Origin: a virus
Reading direction: 5' to 3' (one strand)
Length of the DNA stretch: 25,748 nt
IMG/VR virus record: IMGVR_UViG_3300044237_004289
Location: 1-25,748 of that record
Shown piece after piece: positions 7,123 to 13,864 of the stretch. Each line of letters starts with the position of its first letter. The first letter of the stretch is position 1. The notes beneath the pieces were generated by a model, which was not told where the DNA came from, did no database searches, and saw nothing but the letters and a program-made list of their open reading frames with translations. A program made the translations under genes and the position numbers.

Positions 7123-7304
7123 TAGTTGAAACTCTCGTACTCCACAAGCTCTCCATCTTGATAAATTTTGTACGGTATGCCTTCCTCTTGGCATTTAATT
7201 TTGCGTTTGATAATTAAACTGTCGTAGTTTTCATCTCGACATTGCACCGTCATCACAAAAGCTGTTTCACCAGCTAAAGTTAGTTCTTGTTTGAATTTGT
7301 ACAT
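7119..7304 (-). CDS. Small hypothetical protein, last gene of the minus-strand operon
   Basis: A 61-residue protein. AAGGAGG about 7 bases before the ATG is an excellent ribosome site, and the start overlaps the upstream stop as TAATG. The sequence (LTLAGETAFVMTVQCRD early, IKCQEEGIPYKIYQDGELV late) suggests a small beta-rich domain plus a helix; no family is recognised. The stop overlaps the convergent SET gene by 4 bases, and the operon terminator follows directly. Confidence 0.75.
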   Translation of the reverse strand: MYKFKQELTLAGETAFVMTVQCRDENYDSLIIKRKIKCQEEGIPYKIYQDGELVEYESFNY

Positions 7305-7960
7305 TATACTGCCTCCTTAAAAAATCTTTTTTTTGGTTTCAAATCACCTAATTTAGTAGATCTGGAACCCCAACCCTTTGCATCTGGTTTATATGTAATT
7401 ATTTTATCGTTTAAAAACCCAGCATGTTTTAAATACTCCCCTGATTGATTAGCGTGTATGTAGGTCACAAACTCTGCATTTGGCACTTGGTAAAAATATT
7501 TAAAAAGATTGGTAGCTTCTGTAATGAATTTACTTGGCGCTGTGTATTTTCTCTCGGTTTTAGGATTGAAGTCTTCTAAAAAACAGATTCTAGTTAGTTC
7601 AAAAACATTAGGGTTTTTGAATCTAGCTATAGGTCGTCCGATACTACAAATACCTAATATTCGTGGTAACGAGTACATCATCCAATCACCGTAATTATCA
7701 TCGTATCTCGAAGCCAATTTTATTTCTTGGAGTGCATATTTATCGCTCATTAATTGCAAGTCTCTTGCTTCAATAAAAGCAGATTTATCATTTCCAAATT
7801 CATGTTCCCACGCATCATACAGTAACCCCCATTGGCTATCTAAATTTATATCATCTAGTAAAGCAAAACTTGCCATGTGACCAACTGGTGGTTTATGTGT
7901 TTTGTGATGCCACTCGTATATTTTTTTAGCTAACCAAAATTCAATTTCAACGGTCTCCAT
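7304..7960 (-). CDS. GNAT-fold, Mom-like protein (putative acetyltransferase / DNA-modification enzyme)
   Basis: A 218-residue protein starting at METVEIEFW. This start has GAGGAG upstream and overlaps the previous gene by 14 bases; a longer frame to 7984 lacks a ribosome site. The C-terminal half (roughly residues 95-190) has the order GRPIARF, ELTRICFLE, PSKFITEATNLFKYF, AEFVTYIHANQSGEYLKHAGF. This resembles the phage GNAT/Mom-like group (R-P, E-L-x-R, N/P-S-x-I, then a D-x-x-G-x-x-Y-x-x-x-G-F loop). Mom of phage Mu modifies adenine to evade restriction. Whether this one modifies DNA or acetylates something else is unknown. The N-terminal 90 residues are unrelated to anything I recognise. 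Confidence 0.5.
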   Translation of the reverse strand: METVEIEFWLAKKIYEWHHKTHKPPVGHMASFALLDDINLDSQWGLLYDAWEHEFGNDKSAFIEARDLQLMSDKYALQEIKLASRYDDNYGDWMMYSLPRILGICSIGRPIARFKNPNVFELTRICFLEDFNPKTERKYTAPSKFITEATNLFKYFYQVPNAEFVTYIHANQSGEYLKHAGFLNDKIITYKPDAKGWGSRSTKLGDLKPKKRFFKEAV

Positions 7961-8156
7961 TTTGCCACTCCTCAAAACTAGCATCTAAGAACAATTTGTT
8001 TCGCTCTAAATACTCAGCTCTGCTCAACACATTGGACTCTCCCCAACGCTTTTTTTCTAATTTGTATTCTTGAAACATGTGATCTTCAAAGATTTCTCGT
8101 TCAGAACGATTGTCTATCCAACTCTCATGGTTTTTAGCAATGTCTTTCAACTTCAT
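7947..8156 (-). CDS. Small hypothetical protein
   Basis: 69 residues, strongly charged and helical (SWIDNRSEREIFEDHMFQEY, then AEYLERNKLFLDASFEEW). GGAGAGG lies 4-5 bases before ATG, and the start overlaps the upstream stop (ATGA). No family recognised. It sits in the middle of the minus-strand operon, downstream of a recombinase-divergent promoter, which suggests early expression. Confidence 0.7.
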   Translation of the reverse strand: MKLKDIAKNHESWIDNRSEREIFEDHMFQEYKLEKKRWGESNVLSRAEYLERNKLFLDASFEEWQNGDR

Positions 8157-8365
8157 AGCCTCTCCAAAGCAGCTCGCTGCTCACCCTCGTAATGATCCAA
8201 ATACATTTCCTTGTACTCTCGAATGATACCCAAATGCTCTGGCCCTGCATCGTACATGCGATCCAAGTAGCGTTTCATCATTTTCACCATAGTCTTAGCA
8301 TCGACATGCTCCCAATTGGATCTGAACAACAAATCCAATAAGTCCCAATATTTATTTTCATACAT
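8153..8365 (-). CDS. Small hypothetical protein
   Basis: 70 residues starting at MYENKYWDLLDLL. The frame is open to 8431, but ATG 8365 has AAAGGAGAAAA upstream and overlaps the preceding stop by 8 bases, as at other junctions here. All-helical and charged (VKMMKRYLDRMYDAGPEHLG, IIREYKEMYLDHYEGEQ). No family recognised. Confidence 0.7.
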   Translation of the reverse strand: MYENKYWDLLDLLFRSNWEHVDAKTMVKMMKRYLDRMYDAGPEHLGIIREYKEMYLDHYEGEQRAALERL

Positions 8366-8624
8366 TAGCTTTTCTCCTTTCTTTAGCTTGTTTATTACGG
8401 CGTAGTCTTTCCTCTCGTAATTCTGGTTCAATCTCGTGCATAATCTCAGCTTTGATTATCTCTCGTTCATCTGGCGTTAGCTCGTCAATTAGCACAATAT
8501 CAGCCTCGGTTGGTACCCAAGTCTGAAAAAATTGTTTCTTTTGATCCTTCCACTCCCAAGCGACCTCTCGGTTGAGCTCGGTAGAGTTGATAATAAAAAA
8601 TATGTTGTTGCTTTCAGTTTTCAT
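8358..8624 (-). CDS. Small hypothetical protein with charged C-terminal helix
   Basis: 88 residues: a short beta-prone N-terminus (NNIFFIINSTELNREVAWEW), a WVPTEADIVLIDELTPDE middle part, and a long Arg/Glu-rich helix to the end. AGGAG precedes the ATG by about 7 bases, and the start overlaps the upstream small gene by 11 bases. No family recognised. Confidence 0.7.
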   Translation of the reverse strand: MKTESNNIFFIINSTELNREVAWEWKDQKKQFFQTWVPTEADIVLIDELTPDEREIIKAEIMHEIEPELREERLRRNKQAKERRKANV

Positions 8625-8751
8625 TTTTTTCTCCTAAACCTAAAAAATATATTTGATTGGCAAAATCTTCTGCTTGTTTTTGTGTCAACCCTCTTGCCAA
8701 GCCTTCGGCTACCAAGCTGTCTAAATACTTTTGGAGTTCCTCGTTAGTCAT
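8614..8751 (-). CDS. 45-residue hypothetical protein, short but well placed
   Basis: ATG at 8751 (minus) begins MTNEELQKYLDSLVAEGLA and ends in TGA at 8614. It overlaps the upstream zinc-ribbon gene by 8 bases (ATGACTAA) and the downstream gene start by 11 bases, so it exactly fills what would otherwise be a gap in a fully overlapping operon. The peptide is a two-helix, Gln/Glu-rich segment (GLTQKQAEDFANQIYFLGLG). No function assigned. Confidence 0.7.
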   Translation of the reverse strand: MTNEELQKYLDSLVAEGLARGLTQKQAEDFANQIYFLGLGEKNEN

Positions 8752-8932
8752 CGCTCGGTTTGGTTACAGAAGGCACGCTTTTCAAGAGTCGCTCTGGCAA
8801 GACTTTCTCGGTATCGCATTGGTCACAACACCGAGAGTCTATGTCGGTCAGCTCGCACAATGGCCAAGGATTATTACCCCAACCGTAAAAGCGTTCGCCA
8901 CACAAAGAGCAGATGTAGATTCGTTCAGCCAT
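8744..8932 (-). CDS. Small zinc-ribbon protein
   Basis: 62 residues with CSLC at 8-11 and CCDQC at 35-39, enough for one four-cysteine zinc site. Between them lies GWGNNPWPL, a spacer resembling the G-x-G-N-N-P-x-P-L pattern of small phage zinc-ribbon proteins whose second knuckle is RCCDxC. Such proteins are common in tailed phages; their role is unknown, though nucleic-acid or protein binding is likely. There is no ribosome site of its own; the start overlaps the upstream gene by 8 bases, which suggests coupled translation. Confidence 0.75.
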   Translation of the reverse strand: MAERIYICSLCGERFYGWGNNPWPLCELTDIDSRCCDQCDTEKVLPERLLKSVPSVTKPSDD

Positions 8933-9326
8933 TTTGATTTTTTTCTTTTTCTAAGTTAATGTACTCAATACATCTGTCATATGCTTCTTCATAAGAATCG
9001 CAATAATGTTCATCATGGTATGGGTCGTTAGAATCATCTTCATCATATTCACCATAAACCCAAGTTGTATAAACACCACCAGAAAAATCACCTTCATCAT
9101 CTCCATCAAAAAAAACAGAAATACAATTATGTTTTTCTAGCAGTTCAGATATTTTTCTTCTAAAGGCATATTCCCTATTTACAAAATCTAAATCTTCTTT
9201 TGATTTTAACTCTAAAGCTTTTTTTCTTTTGGCTTTTAGATACTGTTTGTAGTTATCGTGTTCACCACGAATCATATCGTCTATGGTTGTAGGTACACTC
9301 TGGCTATGTGGGTAAAATTTACTCAT
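8925..9326 (-). CDS. Hypothetical acidic protein
   Basis: 133 residues with TTAGGAGATAAATA before the ATG. The N-terminal half is basic and helical (KQYLKAKRKKALELKSKEDL). The C-terminal half is very acidic and aromatic (FFDGDDEGDFSGGVYTTWVY, then DEDDSNDPYHDEHYCDSYEE). A strongly acidic, negatively charged surface is a feature of some phage DNA-mimic and host-takeover proteins, but nothing specific supports that here. No family recognised. Confidence 0.72.
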   Translation of the reverse strand: MSKFYPHSQSVPTTIDDMIRGEHDNYKQYLKAKRKKALELKSKEDLDFVNREYAFRRKISELLEKHNCISVFFDGDDEGDFSGGVYTTWVYGEYDEDDSNDPYHDEHYCDSYEEAYDRCIEYINLEKEKNQNG

Positions 9327-9336
9327 TATTTATCTC

Positions 9337-9657
9337 CTAAAATTTGAATTTATTTGCTAAGTGATCTAAGTTTGAATTATTTAAATTCAACTTTGGCTCA
9401 ATTTTGGTTTTGCCTAAAAGAAATTGTATATAATCAAAGCAATATTTTTTATCATAACAAATTCTTTTTGTTTGCCAATAAATTGCATTATCTTTAACTA
9501 CTTTTTTGCCTTTTATAACGCAATACATTGCAGGGTCGTCATTAGTTAATTTTTTCTTTTGTAATACTTTCCAACCCCAAATTGAATTTGAAACTTGTGC
9601 TATTGCATACTTATGTCCAACTCTTTCAAAAGATAAAATGTTTTTAGCTAGTTTCAT
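9337..9657 (-). CDS. Hypothetical basic protein
   Basis: 106 residues, lysine-rich, preceded by AAGGAGGAAATA, one of the strongest ribosome sites in the window. Predicted mostly beta in the first 70 residues (KYAIAQVSNSIWGWKVLQKK, YCVIKGKKVV, AIYWQTKRICYDKKYC). No motif recognised. Second gene after the minus-strand promoter. Confidence 0.72.
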   Translation of the reverse strand: MKLAKNILSFERVGHKYAIAQVSNSIWGWKVLQKKKLTNDDPAMYCVIKGKKVVKDNAIYWQTKRICYDKKYCFDYIQFLLGKTKIEPKLNLNNSNLDHLANKFKF

Positions 9658-9674
9658 TATTTCCTCCTTTTTTA

Positions 9675-9926
9675 TTAATTATTTTGAACAGTTACTACTG
9701 TGTCCCCTAAGTGATACTTTGAAGCAAAAGCACTGACTTTTGCGTAAGCACCTTCTAAAGTGTCAAAGCTTTGTTTGTACTCAGGTCTGAAACAATTGAA
9801 GTCATAAAGCTCTGCTCCAACAGGGGCATCATAGATTTCTGAGTCAAAATCATTGAGTATCTCAATGCTTCGGATAGTAAGTTCAAATTTCTTTTGAACT
9901 TCTGTTATTTCATAAGTTATTTTCAT
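9675..9926 (-). CDS. Hypothetical protein, first gene of the minus-strand operon
   Basis: 83 residues beginning MKITYEITEVQKKF, with GGAGGAAATT before the ATG. The pattern suggests a small alpha/beta domain (FELTIRSIEILNDFD, LEGAYAKVSAFASKYHLGD). As the promoter-proximal gene it should be the most highly expressed of the operon. No family recognised; a regulator acting on the adjacent divergent region is possible but unsupported. Confidence 0.72.
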   Translation of the reverse strand: MKITYEITEVQKKFELTIRSIEILNDFDSEIYDAPVGAELYDFNCFRPEYKQSFDTLEGAYAKVSAFASKYHLGDTVVTVQNN

Positions 9927-9969
9927 AATTTCCTCCGTATTAATTAAAATTAAAATATCTCACCCCTTA

Positions 9970-9997
9970 ATTATACTTAAACTACAAAATATTGCAA
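9970..9997 (-). promoter_or_regulatory. Near-consensus sigma70 promoter of the minus-strand operon
   Basis: On the minus strand: -35 TTGCAA (9997-9992), 16-base spacer, -10 TATAAT (9975-9970). The -10 is perfect and the first minus-strand gene starts 44 bases downstream with a strong ribosome site. Host RNA polymerase should recognise it without a phage factor. Confidence 0.75.
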
Positions 9998-10017
9998 CTA
10001 TTTATACAAACTTGCAA
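9992..10017. promoter_or_regulatory. Pair of TTGCAA palindromes, operator candidate
   Basis: TTGCAA, itself palindromic, occurs at 9992-9997 and 10012-10017, exactly 20 bases apart (about two helical turns). Each copy doubles as the -35 box of one of the two divergent promoters, so a protein binding both would control both directions. Confidence 0.45.
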
Positions 10018-10040
10018 ACTTATTAATTTAGCCCTAAAAT
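10012..10040 (+). promoter_or_regulatory. Promoter of the serine recombinase gene
   Basis: -35 TTGCAA (10012-10017), 17-base spacer, -10 TAAAAT (10035-10040). The recombinase ATG follows 25 bases later with GGAG at 10056-10059. The spacing is ideal; the hexamers are near consensus. Confidence 0.6.
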
Positions 10041-10065
10041 GCTGTTATGATTTACGGAGTGATAT

Positions 10066-10857
10066 ATGAAACCAATTAAACAGATCAATAATGTCTACGG
10101 CTACATCCGGGTTTCAACCCACGAACAAGTAGCCAACGGCAGTTCCTTAGAGAACCAAAAGCAACTCATCACAGAGTTTGTCCAAGAAAAATACAACCGA
10201 CCCGTTGATAAATTTTTCATCGACGCTGGTGTCAGTGGCACCATCGGTATTACCGAACGCCCAGCTTCCAAAGAGCTGACCGATACCATTGATGCCCACG
10301 ACGTCATCGTTGCCACTCGCCTCGATAGACTCTCCAGATCCAGTGGCGATTTACTCAACACCATACCTGTGTTGGAAGACACTGGCGTTACCTTGTATTT
10401 CTGTCAGCAGTTTGGTGACGTACCGATTGTCTATCCAAAAACTAAAGACGCAACTGGACTTAAATCCAAGTTTGATATGAACGAGATGGCTAATCGCATT
10501 ATGTTGATGGTCTTGTCAGCTGTTTCCGAAATCGAACACGGTGCTATCAAAGATCGCCTCGCCGACGGTAAAGTAGTTTGGGCAGAAAAAGGTTATTCGA
10601 TAGGTGGACACACACCATTTGGTTATGAGAAAGCTTATGAAAAAGTCGGTAATAAAATGCACACCAAGTTGATACCGATAGAAGAAGAACAAGCCGTTTT
10701 GAAAACCATTTACAACTGTCGAAAACGTGGCTTAGGAGCTCGTCGGATTGCCAAACAAGTCAGCAATCGTCATCCTGGTTACGAGAACTTTTCGGTCAAC
10801 AAAGTAGCAAAGATTATCAATCGTAAGTTTCAAGGCTTACCAGAGTCAGCTATTTAG
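10066..10857 (+). CDS. Serine site-specific recombinase (resolvase/integrase family)
   Basis: A 263-residue protein with the resolvase catalytic domain. YGYIRVSTHEQ carries the nucleophilic serine at residue 17, and ATRLDRLSRSSGDL has the arginines near residues 85, 88 and 91. GGHTPFGYEK and VLKTIYNCRKRGLGARRIA then mark the recombinase DNA-binding domain of the larger serine recombinases. It lacks the long zinc-ribbon/coiled-coil end of large integrases (usually over 450 residues) but is longer than invertases (about 190). It may integrate the phage, resolve multimers or invert DNA. No flanking inverted repeats or att core are visible. It is divergently transcribed from the small-gene operon through a shared control region. 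Confidence 0.88.
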   Translation: MKPIKQINNVYGYIRVSTHEQVANGSSLENQKQLITEFVQEKYNRPVDKFFIDAGVSGTIGITERPASKELTDTIDAHDVIVATRLDRLSRSSGDLLNTIPVLEDTGVTLYFCQQFGDVPIVYPKTKDATGLKSKFDMNEMANRIMLMVLSAVSEIEHGAIKDRLADGKVVWAEKGYSIGGHTPFGYEKAYEKVGNKMHTKLIPIEEEQAVLKTIYNCRKRGLGARRIAKQVSNRHPGYENFSVNKVAKIINRKFQGLPESAI

Positions 10858-10888
10858 ATTTATAATTAGATTCGGTTATAATCTTTTT
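10857..10888 (+). terminator. Weak hairpin with T tract after the recombinase gene
   Basis: GATT(T)ATAA at 10857-10865 pairs with TTATAATC at 10876-10883, with one bulged base, followed by five T residues up to the next ATG. The stem is A/T-only except at its base, so termination would be inefficient. The same bases contain TATAAT (10877-10882), so part of it may instead be a -10 element. Confidence 0.35.
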
Positions 10889-11026
10889 ATGACCGATACA
10901 GAAAAAGTCCAAGCTGCATTAACTAAAATTGATTACATCTTGGCTTATAAATTTATTACTATACCCGTCAAAGCCGAACTCGAAGCTGCTAAATCTGATT
11001 TAGAAAGCGTTACTGGAGTTAGTTAG
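10889..11026 (+). CDS. 45-residue hypothetical protein
   Basis: ATG 10889 begins MTDTEKVQAALTKIDYILAY and ends at TAG 11026, whose last base is the first base of the next gene's GTG start. It is helical, with a Lys/Glu-rich second half (VKAELEAAKSDLESVTGV). There is no Shine-Dalgarno sequence; the start directly follows CTTTTT. Placement before a tail gene suggests a structural or chaperone role, but nothing specific is recognised. Confidence 0.6.
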   Translation: MTDTEKVQAALTKIDYILAYKFITIPVKAELEAAKSDLESVTGVS

Positions 11027-11607
11027 TGGCTAATATCACAGGTTGGGGTCGAGGAACTTGGGGACAAGGCACCTGGGGTGAGCCCATTGCTGTTGAGCTC
11101 GGCTCTCTAGCTATTACCTCTGGCCTTGGCAGTTTAACCACTCGACACAGCATACAAGTCGCACTTGGCACACAAGCGATTACTTCTGGCTTAGGCTCAA
11201 CCACACAAGTAGCTAAAGCTAATACCACGGTAACGACTTTAGCGATAACTTCGGGGATCGGTTCTACAACTCAAATAGCGAAAGCCAACGTCGGTTTGAC
11301 TACCTTGGTGACAACTTCGGCTTTAGGCAGTGTCATCGTTCACGAAAACGAAGTCATCAACGCACCTACTTTTGCTATTACTTCTGGTTTGGGCACGCCG
11401 ACCGTGGTTGCTAAAGCTAACGCCGTGACAACTGGTTTGAGCATGACTGGTAGTACAGGCGCTATTTTCATTTGGGGTGAAATCGATGATTCACAAACAC
11501 CGAGTTATTCAGAGATAGATGATTCACAAACTCCAAGTTACTCAGAGATTGCAACCAGTCAAAGTCCAAACTATACTTCTATTAAAGGTGGTCGTGACGC
11601 AGCCTAG
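11026..11607 (+). CDS. Repeat-containing tail/structural protein
   Basis: 193 residues starting at GTG. It opens with a glycine/tryptophan segment GWGRGTWGQGTWGE seen at the start of marine phage tail proteins. It continues with about five imperfect 20-25-residue repeats around LAITSGLGSTTQVAKAN, a Thr/Ser/Gly-rich beta-strand pattern. It ends with three 11-residue units (EIDDSQTPSYS type). Q-T/S-P-x-Y/W repeats of that type are typical of marine phage structural proteins. It probably forms a small fibre or tail decoration; it lies immediately upstream of the tail fibre gene. No enzyme motif or signal peptide. Confidence 0.65.
   Translation: MANITGWGRGTWGQGTWGEPIAVELGSLAITSGLGSLTTRHSIQVALGTQAITSGLGSTTQVAKANTTVTTLAITSGIGSTTQIAKANVGLTTLVTTSALGSVIVHENEVINAPTFAITSGLGTPTVVAKANAVTTGLSMTGSTGAIFIWGEIDDSQTPSYSEIDDSQTPSYSEIATSQSPNYTSIKGGRDAA
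11479..11577 (+). repeat. Three tandem 33-bp units encoding EIDDSQTPSYS-type repeats
   Basis: Units at 11479-11511, 11512-11544 and 11545-11577. The first two are nearly identical in DNA and identical in protein; the third has diverged (EIATSQSPNYT). The length is a multiple of three, so unit number can change by slippage without a frameshift. Confidence 0.85.
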
Positions 11608-11645
11608 TAAAGAATGATATATAATCAAGCAACTGGAGATTATAG

Positions 11646-13514
11646 ATGGCAAGCACTTATGTAAACGATTTAAGATTAAATGAACTAGCAACTGGAGATG
11701 CTAGTGGTACTTGGGGTACCATAACCAACACCAATTTAGAGTTGATAGCCGAAGCTTTTAGTTTTGGCACCGAAGGCATCACAACTAACGCCGATACGCA
11801 CACGTCTACCATCGCTGATGGTGCTACCGATCCAGTGCGTAGTATGTACGTTAAATACACAGGAACCCTAGATTCCGCTTGTACCATAACCATAGCACCA
11901 AATACTGTCTCGAAATTATGGTTTATAGAAAATGGCACAAGCGGGTCTCAAAATATCATCATCTCCCAAGGCACTGGAGCCAATGTCACCATACCAGCTG
12001 GCGATACCAAAGTAGTGTATTCCGATGGCGCAGGTTCTGGTGCTGCTGTCGTCGACGCTTTTGCGAGTCTTTCTACCGTAGATCTGAAAGTTCAAGACGA
12101 TTTGACAGTTACGGATGATGCCTCCGTAGGTGGTGATTTATTAGTTAGTGGTGAAGTACAAACTGCAAATATCGGTTTCACTGATGGCGACAATGCAATC
12201 ACCATAGCTGATGGTGGCGGTATCACAGCAGCTAATGGTATTACTTCCACAGCAGCAGCCAACACGTTTGGAGCTACTTCGTTTAACGATGCTAATATTA
12301 CAAATGTTGGTGATATTGCCTTAGATAGTTTATCAGCAGACGATTCTAGCATTTCCATAGCCAGCCCGGTGGTAATTAATGGGTCCACACCTACTTTAAC
12401 TATTGGTGATGCAGGTGCAGAAGATACTAAGATTGTTTTTAATGGTAATGCTCAAGATTATTACATTGGGCTAGATGATTCTGCTGACGATTTAATTATT
12501 GGTAAAGGTTCTACTGTAGGTACAACACCTGCTGTAGTTATTGATGAAAATTTAAATGTTGGAATTGGAACTACAAGTCCTGCAAGACCATTACACATAG
12601 AAAACGCTGAAGGAAGATTAGTTCGTTTGAGTCATACATCTAATCCTAAAATAGAATTTGTTGATACAACAAATGGTACATCCGGAGCTTATTTAGGCTC
12701 GGAAGATAACGAATTGACGTTTGAAACTGGTGGTCAGAATGAAAGAATGAGAATTGATTCTGCTGGTAATGTTGATATTAAGAGTTCAAATTTATATTTA
12801 ACAGGTAGTAATGACAGAAGAATAAAACTTAGTGATAGTGGTATTGCTGGTGTTTCTGATTCAAATAATACAGTTCATATTCGTGGTGATGACGATACTT
12901 TGATACTTAATAATGCTGGTAATGGAAATATGTTGTTCCAAGAAAACGGCACAGAAAGAATGCGAATTGCTGCTGGAGGTGCTTTTTTAATTAACAAAAC
13001 AAGTGCATCAGGGGCTGTAGAGGGTTTTGAATTTGAAAGTAACGTATGTAGAATTACAAAAAGTGGTGGAACACCTTTATTTTTAAACAGATTGACAAGT
13101 GATGGAGTCTTAGTTGATTTAAGAAAAGACACAAGTCAAGTTGGAACTATCAGTACAAATGCTAATTCCTTACCTTCAGATAAAAATTTCAAGAGAGATA
13201 TAAGTGATTTAGATTTAGGTTTGAACTTAATCTCTAAGTTAAAACCAAGCCAATACAACTATAAAATTGACGATGAGGGTTCTCCTAAAATGTTTGGCTT
13301 GATAGCACAAGATTTAGAAGAATCTTTAAGTGAAGTAGGTATAGAAAAAAATAGCACTTGGCTTTTACAACACGAACCTAAAGATGATGAAAACGAATCA
13401 GATTATAGCTTAGATTATTTAAAACTTACACCTGTACTAATAAAAGCTATCCAAGAACAACAAACACAGATTGAAGCCTTACAATCTGAAATTAACACTC
13501 TAAAAGGAGGATAA
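11646..13514 (+). CDS. Tail fibre protein with C-terminal peptidase S74 chaperone domain
   Basis: 622 residues. The N-terminus (STYVNDLRLNELATGDASG) is a virion-attachment-like module. The middle is beta-rich with phrases typical of fibre shafts (NVGIGTTSPARPLHI, ERMRIDSAGNVDI, ERMRIAAGGAFLINK). At the C-terminus, SDKNFKRDISDLDLGL, SQYNYKIDDEGSPKMFGLIA and YLKLTPVLIKAIQEQQ match the intramolecular chaperone (peptidase S74), which trimerises and then cuts itself off at a serine near SDKNFK. A short coiled coil closes the protein. GGAG lies 7 bases before the ATG, and TATAAT at 11620-11625 could give a local transcript. It is the likely host-recognition protein. The last third has a lower G+C content than the first, as in a swapped module. 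Confidence 0.85.
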   Translation: MASTYVNDLRLNELATGDASGTWGTITNTNLELIAEAFSFGTEGITTNADTHTSTIADGATDPVRSMYVKYTGTLDSACTITIAPNTVSKLWFIENGTSGSQNIIISQGTGANVTIPAGDTKVVYSDGAGSGAAVVDAFASLSTVDLKVQDDLTVTDDASVGGDLLVSGEVQTANIGFTDGDNAITIADGGGITAANGITSTAAANTFGATSFNDANITNVGDIALDSLSADDSSISIASPVVINGSTPTLTIGDAGAEDTKIVFNGNAQDYYIGLDDSADDLIIGKGSTVGTTPAVVIDENLNVGIGTTSPARPLHIENAEGRLVRLSHTSNPKIEFVDTTNGTSGAYLGSEDNELTFETGGQNERMRIDSAGNVDIKSSNLYLTGSNDRRIKLSDSGIAGVSDSNNTVHIRGDDDTLILNNAGNGNMLFQENGTERMRIAAGGAFLINKTSASGAVEGFEFESNVCRITKSGGTPLFLNRLTSDGVLVDLRKDTSQVGTISTNANSLPSDKNFKRDISDLDLGLNLISKLKPSQYNYKIDDEGSPKMFGLIAQDLEESLSEVGIEKNSTWLLQHEPKDDENESDYSLDYLKLTPVLIKAIQEQQTQIEALQSEINTLKGG

Positions 13515-13515
13515 A

Positions 13516-13860
13516 ATGGCAATATCATACGCATGGGATGTTTCAACTTGTGATACTTACCCTTCAAAAAGCGGAAAATCTAACGTAATACATAATGTGC
13601 ATTGGCGACTGACAGCTACCGATGACACTAATAAAGACTCTGAAAATAATTTTCAAACAGCAACAGTGTACGGCAGTCAAACTTTAGATACTTCTGACCT
13701 GTCATCTTTTATAAATTGGTCTAGTCTCAAAACAAGCGATGTCCAAAGTTGGGTTGAAACAGCATTAGGTAGCGATAAAGTTACCGAAATGAAAGCCTCT
13801 TTAGATACTGAAATAGCTGCAAAAGTCTCACCTACATCTGTAACTAAAACTTTAGCGTAA
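13516..13860 (+). CDS. Conserved phage hypothetical protein after the tail fibre
   Basis: 114 residues with a very good AAAGGAGG site. A beta-rich N-terminal half contains VIHNVHWRLTATDD and NFQTATVYGSQTLD. A helical C-terminal half contains SDVQSWVETALGSDKVTEMK and SLDTEIAAKVSPTSV. I associate this style of protein with marine phage tail regions, but no biochemical role is known to me. Position and spacing (one base after the fibre stop) suggest a fibre-associated or assembly protein. Confidence 0.7.
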   Translation: MAISYAWDVSTCDTYPSKSGKSNVIHNVHWRLTATDDTNKDSENNFQTATVYGSQTLDTSDLSSFINWSSLKTSDVQSWVETALGSDKVTEMKASLDTEIAAKVSPTSVTKTLA

Positions 13861-13864
13861 TACT

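Noticed and set aside
8657-8959. Plus-strand frame across the minus-strand operon
   Set aside because: Antisense to the zinc-ribbon and 45-residue genes, which have overlapping starts and a real CxxC pattern.
7119-9926. Toxin-antitoxin pair among the small minus-strand genes
   Set aside because: Small overlapping genes alone do not show it. No known toxin or antitoxin motif is visible in any of the proteins.
10877-10882. TATAAT as a leaderless promoter for the 45-residue gene
   Set aside because: No good -35 at proper spacing and only six bases to the ATG. The same bases form half of a hairpin, so I list it only as a weak terminator-like element.
10066-13514. Invertible tail-fibre segment driven by the serine recombinase
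   Set aside because: No inverted repeat pair flanking fibre segments and no alternative fibre C-terminus could be found.
11646-13514. Diversity-generating retroelement acting on the tail fibre
   Set aside because: No reverse transcriptase gene and no template/variable repeat pair in the window.
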